From Gracilaria vermiculophylla (Eukaryota; Rhodophyta; Florideophyceae; Gracilariales; Gracilariaceae), in NCBI GenBank assembly GCA_019155205.2, contig JAHNZQ020003146.1, positions 1,181,548 through 1,245,547 of the forward strand: a DNA stretch of 64,000 bases, read 5' to 3'. The position numbers and the translations under genes were made by a program. The notes beneath the pieces were generated by a model. That model did not search any database, was not told the DNA's origin, and worked only from the letters and a program-made list of their open reading frames with translations. Numbering within the stretch: the stretch's first letter is position 1; each line of letters opens with the position of its first letter. Below, one piece after another: positions 41,346 through 52,500 of this stretch.

Positions 41346-41846
41346 TCACGGCGCCACCGCCGCAGCCGACGACAGCGACGACGACGACGACGAGCAAGAG
41401 GAGCTCGACGGGGCGCTGGCGGAGGCAGGCGCGCCCGACAGCTTGTGGAAGCGACCGCGAAATCTGGGTCGCGTGTCCGCCAGCTTCTTGCGGATCTGGT
41501 AGCGGATGGAGGTGGCGCGCGCAGACGTGCGCCTCCGCCGCTTCTGTCGGTAGCGCTCGATGGCGTGCTGTCTTCTCTGCGCGTCGTACGGCACAGCGGG
41601 CAGCACGGAGGCGCGCGCGCCGCGCGCGGTGGGCGCCGCGAACGGCGGCAGCGGCGGCGGCGGCGGCGGCGGCGGCGCATCGACCGGCAGCACCGGCGGC
41701 GCGGAAGCGGACGAGGGGGGCGCGGCCCATGTGCAGAGCGCGAGGGCGCGGCGGCCGTTCTTCATGCTGACCAGGGCGGAGGCGAGCTCCATGTCCTGCG
41801 CGGAGGGCGGCGGCAGCGCGGAGCGGGGGCGGGCGAATAGCGCCAT
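41346..41846 (-). CDS. CCT-motif protein 1
   Basis: A 166-residue protein with a single CCT domain near residues 90-135: RQHAIERYRQKRRRR, then IRYQIRKKLADTRPRFRGRF. CCT domains of plant CONSTANS, TOC1 and related factors act in the nucleus and bind DNA or NF-Y partners. No B-box, response-regulator or GATA domain is present. Upstream lies a proline run (eight Pro) and downstream a Ser-rich tail. ATG 41846 gives MALFARPRS; upstream codons are open but GC-rich. It resembles CCT-motif protein 2 at 58749 across the domain, but the rest differs. A role in light or circadian regulation is inference. Confidence 0.82.
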   Translation of the reverse strand: MALFARPRSALPPPSAQDMELASALVSMKNGRRALALCTWAAPPSSASAPPVLPVDAPPPPPPPPLPPFAAPTARGARASVLPAVPYDAQRRQHAIERYRQKRRRRTSARATSIRYQIRKKLADTRPRFRGRFHKLSGAPASASAPSSSSCSSSSSSLSSAAAVAP

Positions 41847-42094
41847 CGTGGTCGGCGGTGCGGGTGCGGACGCAGCAGAGACGGTGGCGGCGTGGTGCGG
41901 CGGCGCCGCTTTATAGCACGAAGGGCAGCGCGCGGCCGTGCGCTGCACGTGCGCGCCGAGCAGATAGAACGCAGCGCGCGCCCAACGGCCGCCGCGCGTT
42001 TGCTGCCGCGCGATTGGGCACATGCGACAAGTTCCGCCGCCGCGCCGTGCGCGCGCGCCGTGTGCGCCTCTTCAAAAAGTTTCGGCAAGCTCTC

Positions 42095-42119
42095 AAAAAA
42101 CTTCGGCAAGGATTCAAAA
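42095..42119 (-). terminator. Pol III terminator T-runs after tRNA-iMet, with a short direct repeat
   Basis: On the minus strand the tRNA is followed by TTTT (42116-42119) and then TTTTTT (42095-42100), the usual RNA polymerase III stop signals. The run lies inside a two-copy repeat with CTTCGGCAAG/TTTCGGCAAG cores and A-runs (about 42073-42119). Confidence 0.6.
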
Positions 42120-42129
42120 TATTTTGCTC

Positions 42130-42202
42130 TAGCATCGCTGGGTTTCGATCCCAGGACCGCTGGGTTATGGGCCCAGCACGCTAACCACTGCGCCACGATG
42201 CT
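42130..42202 (-). tRNA. Initiator tRNA-Met (CAU)
   Basis: A 73-nt cloverleaf on the minus strand. The acceptor arm starts AGCATCG and ends CGATGCTA, giving an A1:U72 pair. The anticodon arm is CTGGG-CCCATAA-CCCAG with anticodon CAU, C33 instead of U33, and three G:C pairs. The T loop reads ATCGAAA rather than TTCGAAA. These are the standard hallmarks of eukaryotic initiator tRNA and differ from elongator tRNA-Met. There is no intron. It lies between CCT-motif protein 1 and eL29. Confidence 0.97.
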
Positions 42203-42439
42203 GTACTCGTTGTATTCGAGGGGTCCGTGGACAGATTAATTGAATGATTGTTTTGGAAATGGCATGGACACGTGGGTGCGTGGTGGGCTCCGTCGGCAGG
42301 CGCTGTTGGCGTCGCCGCCAGAGTTGGGCGTGAGCCCACCGTCGCGGCGTGAGCTTCCCGAGTTCGCCCACCGCACCGGCTATCCCACGCGCCCACCGCT
42401 CCCCTCCGCCATCGCCCATCTCCGTCTCCTGCTGTCACC

Positions 42440-42868
42440 ATGGCGAAGTCCAAGAATCATACAGCCCACAATCAGAGTTACAAGAGTACGTCTCCCCAAC
42501 ATCCACTGCGCAGCATCTCAGCTCCGCTCGCGTAGTGCGCACCCCGTCGCTCCCCACCTCTAACGCTGCCTCGCCATCGTCATCCTGCGCGCGCCCGCCA
42601 TGAAAAGACCATCGAAACGGCATCAAGAAGCCCAAGAAGAAGTCAATTCCGTCTCGAAAAGGTGTACGTCATCCATTCGAACCATGCCGTGCGCGCCTGC
42701 ATTCGCCGCAAACTGCCTGCTGACTTCGCGTCCCCCCTTCCCTCCGGCGTCGCGATCGTCGCCGCCCTGCAGGTGGATCTCAAGTTTTTGAAGAACCAAA
42801 AGTATGCGCTTCGCGGCACCATTCTCGCGCGCAGGAAGGCCGCGGCCCAGGCTAAGGCTGCCGCATAG
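42440..42868 (+). CDS. RPL29: Ribosomal protein eL29 (RPL29), two introns
   Basis: The 65-residue 60S subunit protein eL29 was recovered by joining three exons: 42440-42485, 42608-42663 and 42773-42868. The joined N-terminus MAKSKNHTAHNQSYK continues with NHRNGIKKPKK, the invariant eL29 signature, and then KGVDLKFLKNQKYALRG. Both introns (122 and 109 nt) begin GTACGTC. They contain CTAAC or CTGAC and end AAAG or GCAG, in phases 1 and 0. The tail is Ala/Lys-rich and longer than in yeast (59 residues in yeast). Each exon alone is too short to show as a convincing frame. Intron-containing ribosomal protein genes are common in otherwise intron-poor genomes. Confidence 0.95.
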
Positions 42869-43340
42869 ACTTGTGCGTCTGTGACCTCTGTCCACCGATC
42901 CACGCCGTCTTGATAAAAACTTTTCACGTCGTGTTCAATGTGCTTCTCGTCGCGCTGCCGTTTGCGCGCGTTTGCTCGTGTTGCCTGCCGCCAGCCCGCT
43001 CGCGGCGCGCGCCGCCTTGCTTGCGAAACTGTCAATCATCTTCCCACATCTTCCGCAAGCGCGCCTCGAGCCTTCGCGCATCGCTGCGAGGCGCTGCGAT
43101 CCGTCGGCGGAAGGGGGATAGACACAAGACGCATATCAGTGTCGCATTGATCACCCGCCACTTGTACCCTTGTTTTGCACACTGCGCCTCTTTTTGCTTT
43201 CCCTTTTTCCCCATCCCTGGACGCAGCCCTTCGCCGACAACCACCGTTCCCTTTCCGTCACAGCTTTTGCCTTTGTATCATCTGTACTGTTCTTTGTTTG
43301 TGCGCCGCGCCCCTCTCGCTTGCGCCGCCCCGTCATCCGA
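42869..43340 (+). promoter_or_regulatory. Spacer between eL29 and LIG4
   Basis: About 470 bp containing the eL29 3' end and the LIG4 promoter and leader. The LIG4 frame is open for 57 codons before its first good ATG. No other element was recognised. Confidence 0.4.
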
Positions 43341-46300
43341 ATGAGCCATTGTATCACTGGCGGAGCGCTCAAACCACAAACTCCGCCCCGCCCTACAGTT
43401 GATAGCGTCCCTTTCTCCATACTTGCAGACCTGTACCACCAGTTGAGGCAAGCCAGGGCGGCCAACTCGACGTCCCGCTTCCACACAGCGAGACAAATCC
43501 ATGCGAAAAGAACCGCAATCCTCACTCAAGCCTGGACCCGAATCGCCCAAAAGTGCAACCTTGCGCACCGAACACAGCCCCCTCAACATGCCCAGTCTCC
43601 CACCCCGGCTTTTGTATTCCCGCCCTCGGAAGCGCTCAAGCTCGTGTCGCTCATTGTTCCAACCCTCGACGCGCAACATGCGTACATGGGCCTGAAAGAA
43701 ACCAAGCTCGCGGGTGCATTTGCCAAAGCCCTTGACCTCGACCCGGGAGGAGACGATGCCCAGTGGTTAATGCATTACAAAGAGAAGGAATATCGGCCTC
43801 AACGATGGAAGAATGATGCACACGTTGTCGATGGCAACTTACCCACAGTTGTGAGAGCTGTTCTCCACGATCGGTGCCCGCAGAAAAGTTCTCTCACCAT
43901 CGGTATGGTCTGGAATGCATTGGACGTTCTGAGTCAGACAGCCCGAAGAAAAACTCGCCGTATAGGAAGGGCGTATTACGCCGCTGATCAACGACACGCA
44001 CCCTCTGCCCCAACCTCCGGATCAAACACTGATGATCTAATGCAACCAGACGACATGAGGTACGACTCTATTCAGACACTCCTTACGAATGGAACAGCCG
44101 AGGAGGTAGCTGAAGTCTCTCGAATTATCTTGAAGGACCTAGACATAAGAATGAGCGAAGACTCTTTTCTAAACTGGTTCCACCCAGCCGCCAAGCAACA
44201 TTACACCCAGATACATGACCTTCAAAAGTTACTGGAAGATTGCCATGACCCCAAGTTTGAAATAGGAGATCCTTCAGTTAAAGTAGGCAACTACGCGAGC
44301 GTTATGCTGACCATGCGCCCATCCAAAAGACAGCTGGATGTCGTATGTAATAATCTCCGCGGCAACAGGAGCACTTCTTCATCACAGGACGATAAAGATG
44401 ATTCTTATTTTATCATGGAGCCTAAGCTTGATGGAGAGCGAATGCAACTCCACAAATGGGCTACTACTTCTGACGAGGGGACCATCATTGACCATCAGAT
44501 CCGCACCTTTTCACGTAGGGGTAACGATTCCAGTGCGATGTATGCAGACGCTTTGCGGGAGGTCGTGTTGTCGGCTGTGAGGGCAAAAGATATCATTCTG
44601 GACGGTGAAATAATGCTATGGAACAAGACCGAAGAAACATGGGTCCGCTTTGAGGATATGAGAGAAGTCACCACAGCCATTGCCAAAAGAAACGTTCCGG
44701 AAGACTCATCGTACGTTCTCAAGCTCATGGTCTTCGACGTATTGTACATTGCCCAAGAGGGTGGTGAGAATGCTCAAAAAGCGGCCAACATGGTTATGAA
44801 ACTTCCGCTCTACCAAAGACGACAGCTGTTGAGCAGAATCATTCGACCAAGGCAGGCAGAATTCCTTCCAGAGGTTCTCACCAAAGTCGAGCTCATTGAA
44901 ATGGAGAAGGGGCGTAATGAGGTAGAACTGATTCATGCTCTTCAACGGTATGAAACTTTAGGCTACGAAGGCGTAATTGCAAAGCACCCAGACCGACCTT
45001 ACGCTCTAGCTGAACGAAATCTCAATATTGCAATCAAGCTTAAACCCGACTATTTTGATGGCGGCATTCAAGACTTAGACTGTCTTATTCTTGGAGCGCG
45101 CTACAGCGAGAGTCGCGGGCACAGAGTACAGAGAGCAGGTCGCCTGAGTTCGTTCCTTGTAGGCGTTCGGGCCACAGATATCAAAACGTCGTCCGATTCA
45201 AAACGAGATGAGGAATGGGATGAGCGAATGAAGAAAACTAAATGGATCCCAGTGGCCAGCATTGGCACAGGCTACGCAGATAGCCAATTGGCAGAGCTTC
45301 AGAAGAAGCTCGAACATGACTGGAAAGATTTCAATGCTCACGATCTTCCAGGACACTTTGAACGTCGAAAGTACCACTCGAGCCTCTTATCGGGCATTGC
45401 AAAATGGATTCAACCCTGGAAATCAGTCGTTGTAACTGTTAGAGCATATGAGTTGAACCGTCGGGTGTGGGCACTAAGATTCCCTCGAATGCAAAGGATC
45501 AATTGGGACAAGCCGTACTACGACGTGCCGACTTTTGAAGATCTGAAGGATCTTGACGATATCAAGAATCCACCAACCGTCGTTTCAGATGATAACGATG
45601 TGGACCAAGTTGTAGAGCACAGGAAAATGAAAAAGCGGAAGAGCGTTCTCGGCAGTGACGAAGAAGAGGCAATGAGGAGAGCAAAAGAGGAGGGGCATAT
45701 CGTCACTGGAGGTAGGAACGCCCGTAAGTTGATCTCTGCGGCTGTTGGGGCCGACGTCAGAACTGTGGAACGTAAAAGCACTGCACTGGAAGGGGTGTTC
45801 TTTCACGTAGTCGCCCAAACTCAAGAACAGAAAAAAAAACTGGAGGTAAAGATCCATGAACTAGGTGGTACATTCGTCCAAGCAGTTTCCCCAAATGTCG
45901 ATTTTGTAATTTGCACTGACCCGAGACTTCCGAGAGTTCAAATGTTTAAGGATTTGATGGTATCTCATGATGGAGAGAGTAGAAAGTACTCCATATTGCG
46001 GAGTCAATGGGTTGACGAGTGTCGTAATCGTCTGCGTAAAGTGGCTGTAGACCGTTCTCATGTAGTATGCGCGTCAGAGAAACTAGCCGAAGATGTCTAT
46101 AAGTTTGTGGACCGCTTTGGTGATCATTGGAAGCATGATGCAGATGAGCATTCTGTTGATAGGGCCCTGGATGAAGCCATGAGATGGATTAGGGAGAATC
46201 CAGGATATAGAGATGATGTGGAAAACAAAGAAATTGAGGAAAGACTTTCAAAGTTGACTGACGGCTACAAAAACATATTCACTGGCCTCAAAGTATTCAT

Positions 46301-46544
46301 CCCATCGAGCAGTATTGATGTGTCTGGAAGCAAGGTACTTCTCGAAACATACGGAGCTCGCATTGTGAAAGAACCCGCCTTGGATAGGACGCATGTTCTA
46401 GTCCATTCTTCATTGCAAGGTAAGGGACCGAAGAACATAAAAGCTAATGAGCCTATTATCACAGAACTTTGGGTTGTCAAATGCCTTGAAGAGGATAGAA
46501 TTCTGGGCGATGTGCTCAAAAAGGAAGATTCGGAAGGGCTGTAG
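43341..46544 (+). CDS. LIG4: DNA ligase IV
   Basis: A 1067-residue ATP-dependent DNA ligase that seals double-strand breaks in non-homologous end joining. The N-terminal DNA-binding domain comes first. The nucleotidyltransferase core has the adenylation motif EPKLDGER with catalytic Lys362, followed by RTFSRRGND, ILDGEIMLW, LMVFDVLY, YEGVIAKHPDRPY and IAIKLKPDYFDGG. The OB-fold contains SFLVGVRATD and WALRFPRMQRINWDKPYYD. Two BRCT domains form the C-terminus (about 810-900 and 970-1065), flanking the region that would bind XRCC4. Human LIG4 has 911 residues; the extra length lies in the N-terminus and linkers. ATG 43341 is chosen over upstream open codons, which lie in pyrimidine-rich leader. 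Confidence 0.95.
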   Translation: MSHCITGGALKPQTPPRPTVDSVPFSILADLYHQLRQARAANSTSRFHTARQIHAKRTAILTQAWTRIAQKCNLAHRTQPPQHAQSPTPAFVFPPSEALKLVSLIVPTLDAQHAYMGLKETKLAGAFAKALDLDPGGDDAQWLMHYKEKEYRPQRWKNDAHVVDGNLPTVVRAVLHDRCPQKSSLTIGMVWNALDVLSQTARRKTRRIGRAYYAADQRHAPSAPTSGSNTDDLMQPDDMRYDSIQTLLTNGTAEEVAEVSRIILKDLDIRMSEDSFLNWFHPAAKQHYTQIHDLQKLLEDCHDPKFEIGDPSVKVGNYASVMLTMRPSKRQLDVVCNNLRGNRSTSSSQDDKDDSYFIMEPKLDGERMQLHKWATTSDEGTIIDHQIRTFSRRGNDSSAMYADALREVVLSAVRAKDIILDGEIMLWNKTEETWVRFEDMREVTTAIAKRNVPEDSSYVLKLMVFDVLYIAQEGGENAQKAANMVMKLPLYQRRQLLSRIIRPRQAEFLPEVLTKVELIEMEKGRNEVELIHALQRYETLGYEGVIAKHPDRPYALAERNLNIAIKLKPDYFDGGIQDLDCLILGARYSESRGHRVQRAGRLSSFLVGVRATDIKTSSDSKRDEEWDERMKKTKWIPVASIGTGYADSQLAELQKKLEHDWKDFNAHDLPGHFERRKYHSSLLSGIAKWIQPWKSVVVTVRAYELNRRVWALRFPRMQRINWDKPYYDVPTFEDLKDLDDIKNPPTVVSDDNDVDQVVEHRKMKKRKSVLGSDEEEAMRRAKEEGHIVTGGRNARKLISAAVGADVRTVERKSTALEGVFFHVVAQTQEQKKKLEVKIHELGGTFVQAVSPNVDFVICTDPRLPRVQMFKDLMVSHDGESRKYSILRSQWVDECRNRLRKVAVDRSHVVCASEKLAEDVYKFVDRFGDHWKHDADEHSVDRALDEAMRWIRENPGYRDDVENKEIEERLSKLTDGYKNIFTGLKVFIPSSSIDVSGSKVLLETYGARIVKEPALDRTHVLVHSSLQGKGPKNIKANEPIITELWVVKCLEEDRILGDVLKKEDSEGL

Positions 46545-47477
46545 ACATGCTGAAGGTGGATAAATAAGAATGAAGGTGAAGAATTGCGGTCCCCCGCTTT
46601 CTGACATTTACTCTCAACTTGGACAATTGTCAAGTTTCACAAAACCGTTCGGATTACACCTTTGCGCTGGAAAGGTTGATGTTTCAATATGTATAGAAAA
46701 CATCAGTTATCATGTACGTCTCATGTTATTTATCATGTACACTTTCTCTCAAGATATGCTCATATGAATCAAGGCACAAAAAAACTCTCGAAGAAAACTT
46801 CGACATTGTTCGCTGGGGGATTTAAATCGATATTGGCCATGGAAGTTTGACTTTTCTGGACATGTAGAAAAATATCCAACTGGCAGCTTTTGCTTTCAAT
46901 TGACCAAAGTAGAAGGCTGAAAGTCAAAGACATTTTGAGAAGCATAAGAACTAATCCCTGACCGCGTCTGTGCAAGTGAACAGCCAAATTGCGCTGAAAT
47001 TGGGGCAATTAGGGTGTAATAGCCAAGATAAGGTGTCAGATCACGTGAACAGCGACCTGTGTGAGTTGGGATCTCAGCCAATCAGAGACACACCAAATAT
47101 GCCCAAGCGGTGGCTAGGCCCACAGCACCGGCGTATACAGCTCGGTCCTGACAGAATCCCAGCTGTTAAGCACCCCTTCGCCGTCGAGGATTTCACGGCG
47201 TCGCGACGTGCAGTAGATTGTGGACGGTGACACACCATCTCCCGCTGGCGTGTGCGAGAGAAGTGCAGGCACCATTCGTCGAGCAATCCCTCTGGAACTG
47301 GGCAGCGCTCATTTCACGTCCCCAGTCTGGCACCTTCGCCTGCGCAAGTTGTTCCCTACTTGGAAACCTTGGTCATCCACAGCGGCCAACCGCGTCGGAG
47401 GGGGGTTGATCAACTCCGTATCTACTCCCAGCCCACTCAGACCCTAGGCCCTGTGCCCGCCTCATTTTCAAACATTC
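46545..47477. other. Intergenic region
   Basis: About 930 bp between two plus-strand genes. Short overlapping open stretches near 46970-47600 on both strands are not recognisable. It probably contains the LIG4 3' end and the next promoter. Confidence 0.35.
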
Positions 47478-49454
47478 ATGGCGGGAAAAGGAAAGCGCAA
47501 GGCTGTTGGACAACCTATCAGCTCCACTCAGGCGACGAAGCGGCAAAAACACTCCGTGAGGAGTTCCCCAGTCTCGAAAATCCCCACCAGGGCAGATAAG
47601 TTTCGTGCTACCGGCTCGCAATTGGATAAAACATCCAATACCCCTGCAAAAACAGAACTAGCCGACACCCATATCTGTGTTGCTGTTACTAAAGCAATCA
47701 ACGAGTCAAAGCAACTTAAAAAGTGCAAAGGAGAAGCTAGAAAAGATTTGTGTTCTAATATTGTTGATTTACTAACTGAAGCTCTTGTGAAAGACGTGAA
47801 TGCTGCCAATTTGAATGGGGATCCTGCCAACGTGTCGCTCTCTGCAAGAGATGAACCAATTCCAGTGGATGATGCCCCTCAAAAGAACCCCAAGCTAAGT
47901 CAGGTGCACTCGCAGAAGCGTCTCAAGAAAACTACTGCACTTGCACCGAGCAAAAGCATTCCTCCCTCCTCGAAACAGAAAGGGAAGCATTCACAAAAGG
48001 CCGTGTTGGAACCAGAGAAACGACAATCTCGCAAACAGCTAGGAACGCCAAAATTGTCTGAAAAGGCTCGTCCCAAAGCACCGCCGAAGAAGGGGAAGCC
48101 TAAATCAGATGCTCAATCGATAATGAACGTATCAGGCAAACCTAAAAAGAAGTCAACGAAGAGAACTGCAACCGAATCACCGATATCCAGATTACCAAAA
48201 AACGGAAAACAACCACCAACAGAAACGATCCTTTTCATCGAAGAGTCCATTGTTGACGGAGGGGCTGCCATGAAATCTGAGCCTCGATCTTTCTCTGTGA
48301 CGAAGACGAGAAGACAGAAGTCTGTTGATGGATACGACACTGAAGTGGTTCTGGACTCGTCCGATCATGATCTGAATCCATCTCAAAGTAAGTCGAAAGA
48401 TCTCATACTCAATACAAGATCCCGTCTTCCATGGTGGCGTACGACAGAGTCACTTGTAAGCCTACCGTCGAGCCCAGCAAATGCAGAAGACTTGCTGAAA
48501 TTTTATGTAATGGCAGTGATTAGATCATGCGTACGCGGGTCTTGGAGTGGAGATGCACTTAAACAATGTTTCGATAAGGATCCCTCATCTTCGCGTGGGA
48601 AAGCTTTTTTGGCGGTGAGCTCCAGTTTGCTACTAATGGAGCGTGCGAGGCACATGGGCCAATGTCATGTAAAATGGAGACCGGAGCTTATACGGGAACT
48701 TGTGCAACGGCGAGTGATTGAATGGTCAAGAATTCAAAAGCATGTTTCATTCGATCATTTCGCGGGTTGCGATGTTTGCCTTGGTCACCGTGAGGCCACG
48801 ATCCGATTGTGGCTTCGAGGGGACCGATATGATTCGAGCGATTTTTGGCCGGGAAGTAGCCGTGTTGATGTATTGACGGCTGAAGAACGAGATGATGGTG
48901 TTTTATCAGTCGCCGTGGAACTTCAGAGAGGCACAAAGAACGAACGTTACGTTCGAATCGGTGGACCGAACGAGAAAGGCGACTCCGAGTTTTGGGTAGA
49001 CCCACAATGTCTACGAAAATGTCTCTTATTCCATGAGCTTGTCCATGCCACAGCTATTATTGCGCGAGACCTGCGAATTCTCATTGAGGATGAACTTCGT
49101 AATGGAGTTGTTCACTTAGACATGCGCAATCGAGTGCCCGGAGATGAAAAGCTGGGAGTCTCTGAGAGACTCGAGAGGTATCTGGTGCAGGCTGTTTCTG
49201 AGAACAGAGATTTCTTGAAGAGAAGAACGAAGCATTTGATGGAAATTGTACGTCTGGGGGATATTTACTTTTCTGCGGTAGAAGAGGAATTAATTGACTC
49301 CGGAAATCCAGAAAGGAGAGCAAGTCGGAGAACGCCGCAGATATATGATCCTCCAATAGTTCTCAACGATGAGAAGTACAAGGATCGAATCGAAAGAATT
49401 GTTTCACTAACACAGCAACGAGGCCTAACGGCTTCCTTTGCCACTTTTGGTTAA
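47478..49454 (+). CDS. DUF4211-like nuclear protein
   Basis: A 658-residue protein. The first 330 residues are Lys/Ser/Pro-rich and probably disordered, with many basic clusters (for example RQKSVDG, KKKSTKRTA) that suggest nuclear location. The folded C-terminal half (about 350-620) contains FAGCDVCLGHREATIRLWLRG, which resembles the DUF4211 domain found at the C-termini of chromatin-associated QSER1/PRR12-type proteins and fungal homologues. It is followed by a helical FHELVHATAIIARDLRILIEDEL region. The assignment rests on remembered motif shape and needs a profile search. ATG 47478 begins MAGKGKRKAV. It is convergent with RRP12, with 125 bp between stops. Confidence 0.72.
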   Translation: MAGKGKRKAVGQPISSTQATKRQKHSVRSSPVSKIPTRADKFRATGSQLDKTSNTPAKTELADTHICVAVTKAINESKQLKKCKGEARKDLCSNIVDLLTEALVKDVNAANLNGDPANVSLSARDEPIPVDDAPQKNPKLSQVHSQKRLKKTTALAPSKSIPPSSKQKGKHSQKAVLEPEKRQSRKQLGTPKLSEKARPKAPPKKGKPKSDAQSIMNVSGKPKKKSTKRTATESPISRLPKNGKQPPTETILFIEESIVDGGAAMKSEPRSFSVTKTRRQKSVDGYDTEVVLDSSDHDLNPSQSKSKDLILNTRSRLPWWRTTESLVSLPSSPANAEDLLKFYVMAVIRSCVRGSWSGDALKQCFDKDPSSSRGKAFLAVSSSLLLMERARHMGQCHVKWRPELIRELVQRRVIEWSRIQKHVSFDHFAGCDVCLGHREATIRLWLRGDRYDSSDFWPGSSRVDVLTAEERDDGVLSVAVELQRGTKNERYVRIGGPNEKGDSEFWVDPQCLRKCLLFHELVHATAIIARDLRILIEDELRNGVVHLDMRNRVPGDEKLGVSERLERYLVQAVSENRDFLKRRTKHLMEIVRLGDIYFSAVEEELIDSGNPERRASRRTPQIYDPPIVLNDEKYKDRIERIVSLTQQRGLTASFATFG

Positions 49455-49579
49455 ATACTAGTCTATGACCAGGAAGAAGCTCCCTACCGCACTCTCGATT
49501 GGTATCATTTGGTACACATACCTCACGTAGGGTGATCGTAGGTTGTACAAAATCTGAATATCTTTATTGATTCATTAGT

Positions 49580-52500
49580 CTATCGTTTTCCTGGAATGCC
49601 CACCGGCTTCCCTCCTGATTTTCTTCCCCGATTCTTGCGCACCAGTTTCGACAGGCTCGAACCTTTTCTGTTCCGCTTAGCACCGATCAACCCAGGACGA
49701 GCTCCAGGTCCGATCATCTCAATCCCGAGTGGCACATAAGCGTAAGGATCTGGCCGACCGGCGCGCTTGACATCACCAGCACCTCTGCGACTCTTGTACT
49801 CGTCTCCAAACGATCCCTTGAGTCGTTTCGCATTACGACCGTCGCTCTCAATTTCACTACGCCCTCGTTTTCCAACAGTAGTAGTCTTGCTTGAGCGTTT
49901 CAGTGAACCCTTGCCATCTTCATCGTCCGATGACTCACTTGCGCTTCCAATCTCTGCCAGACCACTATCGTTGTCGCTTTCCACAAGAATAAGACGGCCG
50001 TCTTTAGAGTACTTTGTTACTTCACTTCTTTTGCGTGCACGTGTTTTGTGGTGTGACTCCAGTTCAGTAGTACCTTCTATTTCTCCACCTATATTTCGAG
50101 CTTTGCCATCCAACAAATCTATGACATCCGATGATTTCCCATTCGTTGCATTTGACATCTTGCTTGTTTTGAGCAGTTCATCACCATCAATAATATCCCG
50201 TTCAACATCTGAATCTGAGTCTTCTATAACCTCGGTCCCATCACTCTCTTTCTGTCCTACCTCCTGAGAATTGAGAGCCTTCTCTTGTTGCCTTCTGTCC
50301 TTTGCTGCATGTTTCTTAACCATATCACGGCTGTACTTCTTTCTCACAGCGGAGAGCAATTTCATGTGGTCTGATGGAAATACAGCATGAAGAGCTTCAT
50401 AACCACATTTCCGGAGAATGCGCTCAAATACCACTCTGACTCGAAGGCGCACCTCCTGCTTCTTTGATCTAGCCGCTGCATACACGAGCCCAGGAACAAT
50501 GCCGGGAAGTGCAGCCGTTAACCGGCTTGGTGGTTCAGATAATACTTTTGTTGCTATTTTAACCACTCCAAGTGCGGCCTTTTGTACCTCAATATCGTTG
50601 TGGCGCAGTAGAATAGCAATGGGCCCGGGTTCAACCTCACTTTTATCTTGTTCTTCATCAGCCATAGTTGTCTCCGAATTCTCGGACTTGGTGGCAAACA
50701 TGGAATCAACAATTTGACTCAGTTCGTTGTTTATCAAAGCTTCTCCTTTGAAGTCGTATATCAGCCGACCAAGAGCTGTCACGGTAGACGCAATCATGGG
50801 CACCGTTCTTGCACCGAGTCCAGCCATTACCGCAAAGAAGAAACTCTTCAATCCACTGTAGTCAGCACCTGAGCTGGATGTGTTCCAAATCCGCGCCATT
50901 GCTACAAGCGCCTCAAACGAAGCAGCCCTTGTCTTCTCAGATACATCTCTTGTTCCCATAATGACCTCAGATAGAAACAAATCATTGAGCTTCTGCAAGT
51001 AGGAATCACGATTTGGGCCGAGACTTATCTGTAGGCTTCCGTGCACAAGCGTAGAGATCAAAGACAACCTTGCAGCTTTGGCGCCGGAGGCTACAGTCTT
51101 TCCAGAACTTGATATAGTATCTAAGAAGGACGCAAACTCTGGTGAAGATGGATCATCTTGTTTCACTGAAAGAAGTAATGTCGTTGCTCTATATGCTTTC
51201 TTCTGCAGAGCGGACTCTTTTGCATTTGAAAAGAACGGCGTCAACGCCTTTTCAAGGAAACCCACTTCAGAAGCATCAAAAGGCATTATTCTGCTCTCTG
51301 CAATCGAAATCGAGAGATCTGCAGCAGCATGTTGTCTTCGATTCAATTGTGCATTGTCAGCTTCTTCTGGCTTGTTATTAGATTCGTTTGACATATTCAC
51401 ACGTAGTTCGAGAAGTCTCCGCACAGATTTTCGAAGCAAATTAAGCACGACAAAAGGACTCCTTGTCGCTCTGCAAGCTGTAGTGACGGCTTCCATAAGC
51501 ATTCCTCGACGTTCATCGGGTATCTTTTCATTGACATCCGATATAGCCGGATAGAGTTTCTTTAAACGAGATGCAAATGACGCTCTCGTGCTTTCGGCTT
51601 TTTCCTCTTCCAAAGAAAAAGACTCCACAGAAATACTCAATTGTCTCAATCCACCGACGCCAATCGGATACATGGTTAGACCGTCATCGTCTGTTAGGCA
51701 GTGATATATAGCTTGAAACAGGGTGTTCATAGAACCGTCATCCCAAAGATCAGAGGGCTGCGTGCAAAAAGCTGGCAACAGACCCCAGATCTGAGAAACA
51801 TAATTCGCGATGTTTTTTGCCTCGACGACCCGCTTCTGTTTCCTCACAATGGCCAGTGCTTCTTGAAGCCTAGTCGCTAATGGTATACAAACCACACTAA
51901 AAAGGCGGACAGTTGCACCCCGTATGTTCTCACGAAGTAGTGGCAAAAGCCATGCGTTGGTCACGTGTTCCTTCTCATTGTACTCAAGTTTGCATTGCTC
52001 AAGAATATGTGATGCTCCACCTCCACGCGCAATTGCACAAATGACGGACTGTAAAATATCTATTCCCTTCCTATCACCTTTGTTGTAAGCATCTTGGCGC
52101 TTCTTCAAAAGACTTCGCAACAGCTTTTGAATTGCCTTTGACATTGCAGGGCTTCCAGAAGTCATATTTATCTCTAGATATGCTTTAAGCACAGGCAACA
52201 CTTCCGTCCATATCGTTTTGAATGTGTCATCAAGAAAACCCTCTAAAACAGACAAAACATCTGAACGAGTAGTAAACCATCTCTGCAGAACTAAGCTTTT
52301 TAGCGATCCACATAAAAAACGATTGCATTTGGGATGAATGGATGTGCTCACCAGATCAAACACGCGCTGAACACATTGGATGAAGAGGTCAGTTGAAGTA
52401 GGTGCATGTTCAAAATAAGATGAATACGTAGAACCCACAACTTGTATGCAGCGGGCATAAGCCAACCTGAGATCATCTGAAAGTTCTTCAGGTAGTTCAT

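Noticed and set aside
41253..41840. Plus-strand 195-codon frame opposite CCT-motif protein 1
   Set aside because: Low-complexity Arg/Gly content; the minus strand has the CCT domain.
43170..43340. N-terminal extension of DNA ligase IV
   Set aside because: No ATG in the open upstream part; it reads as pyrimidine-rich leader.
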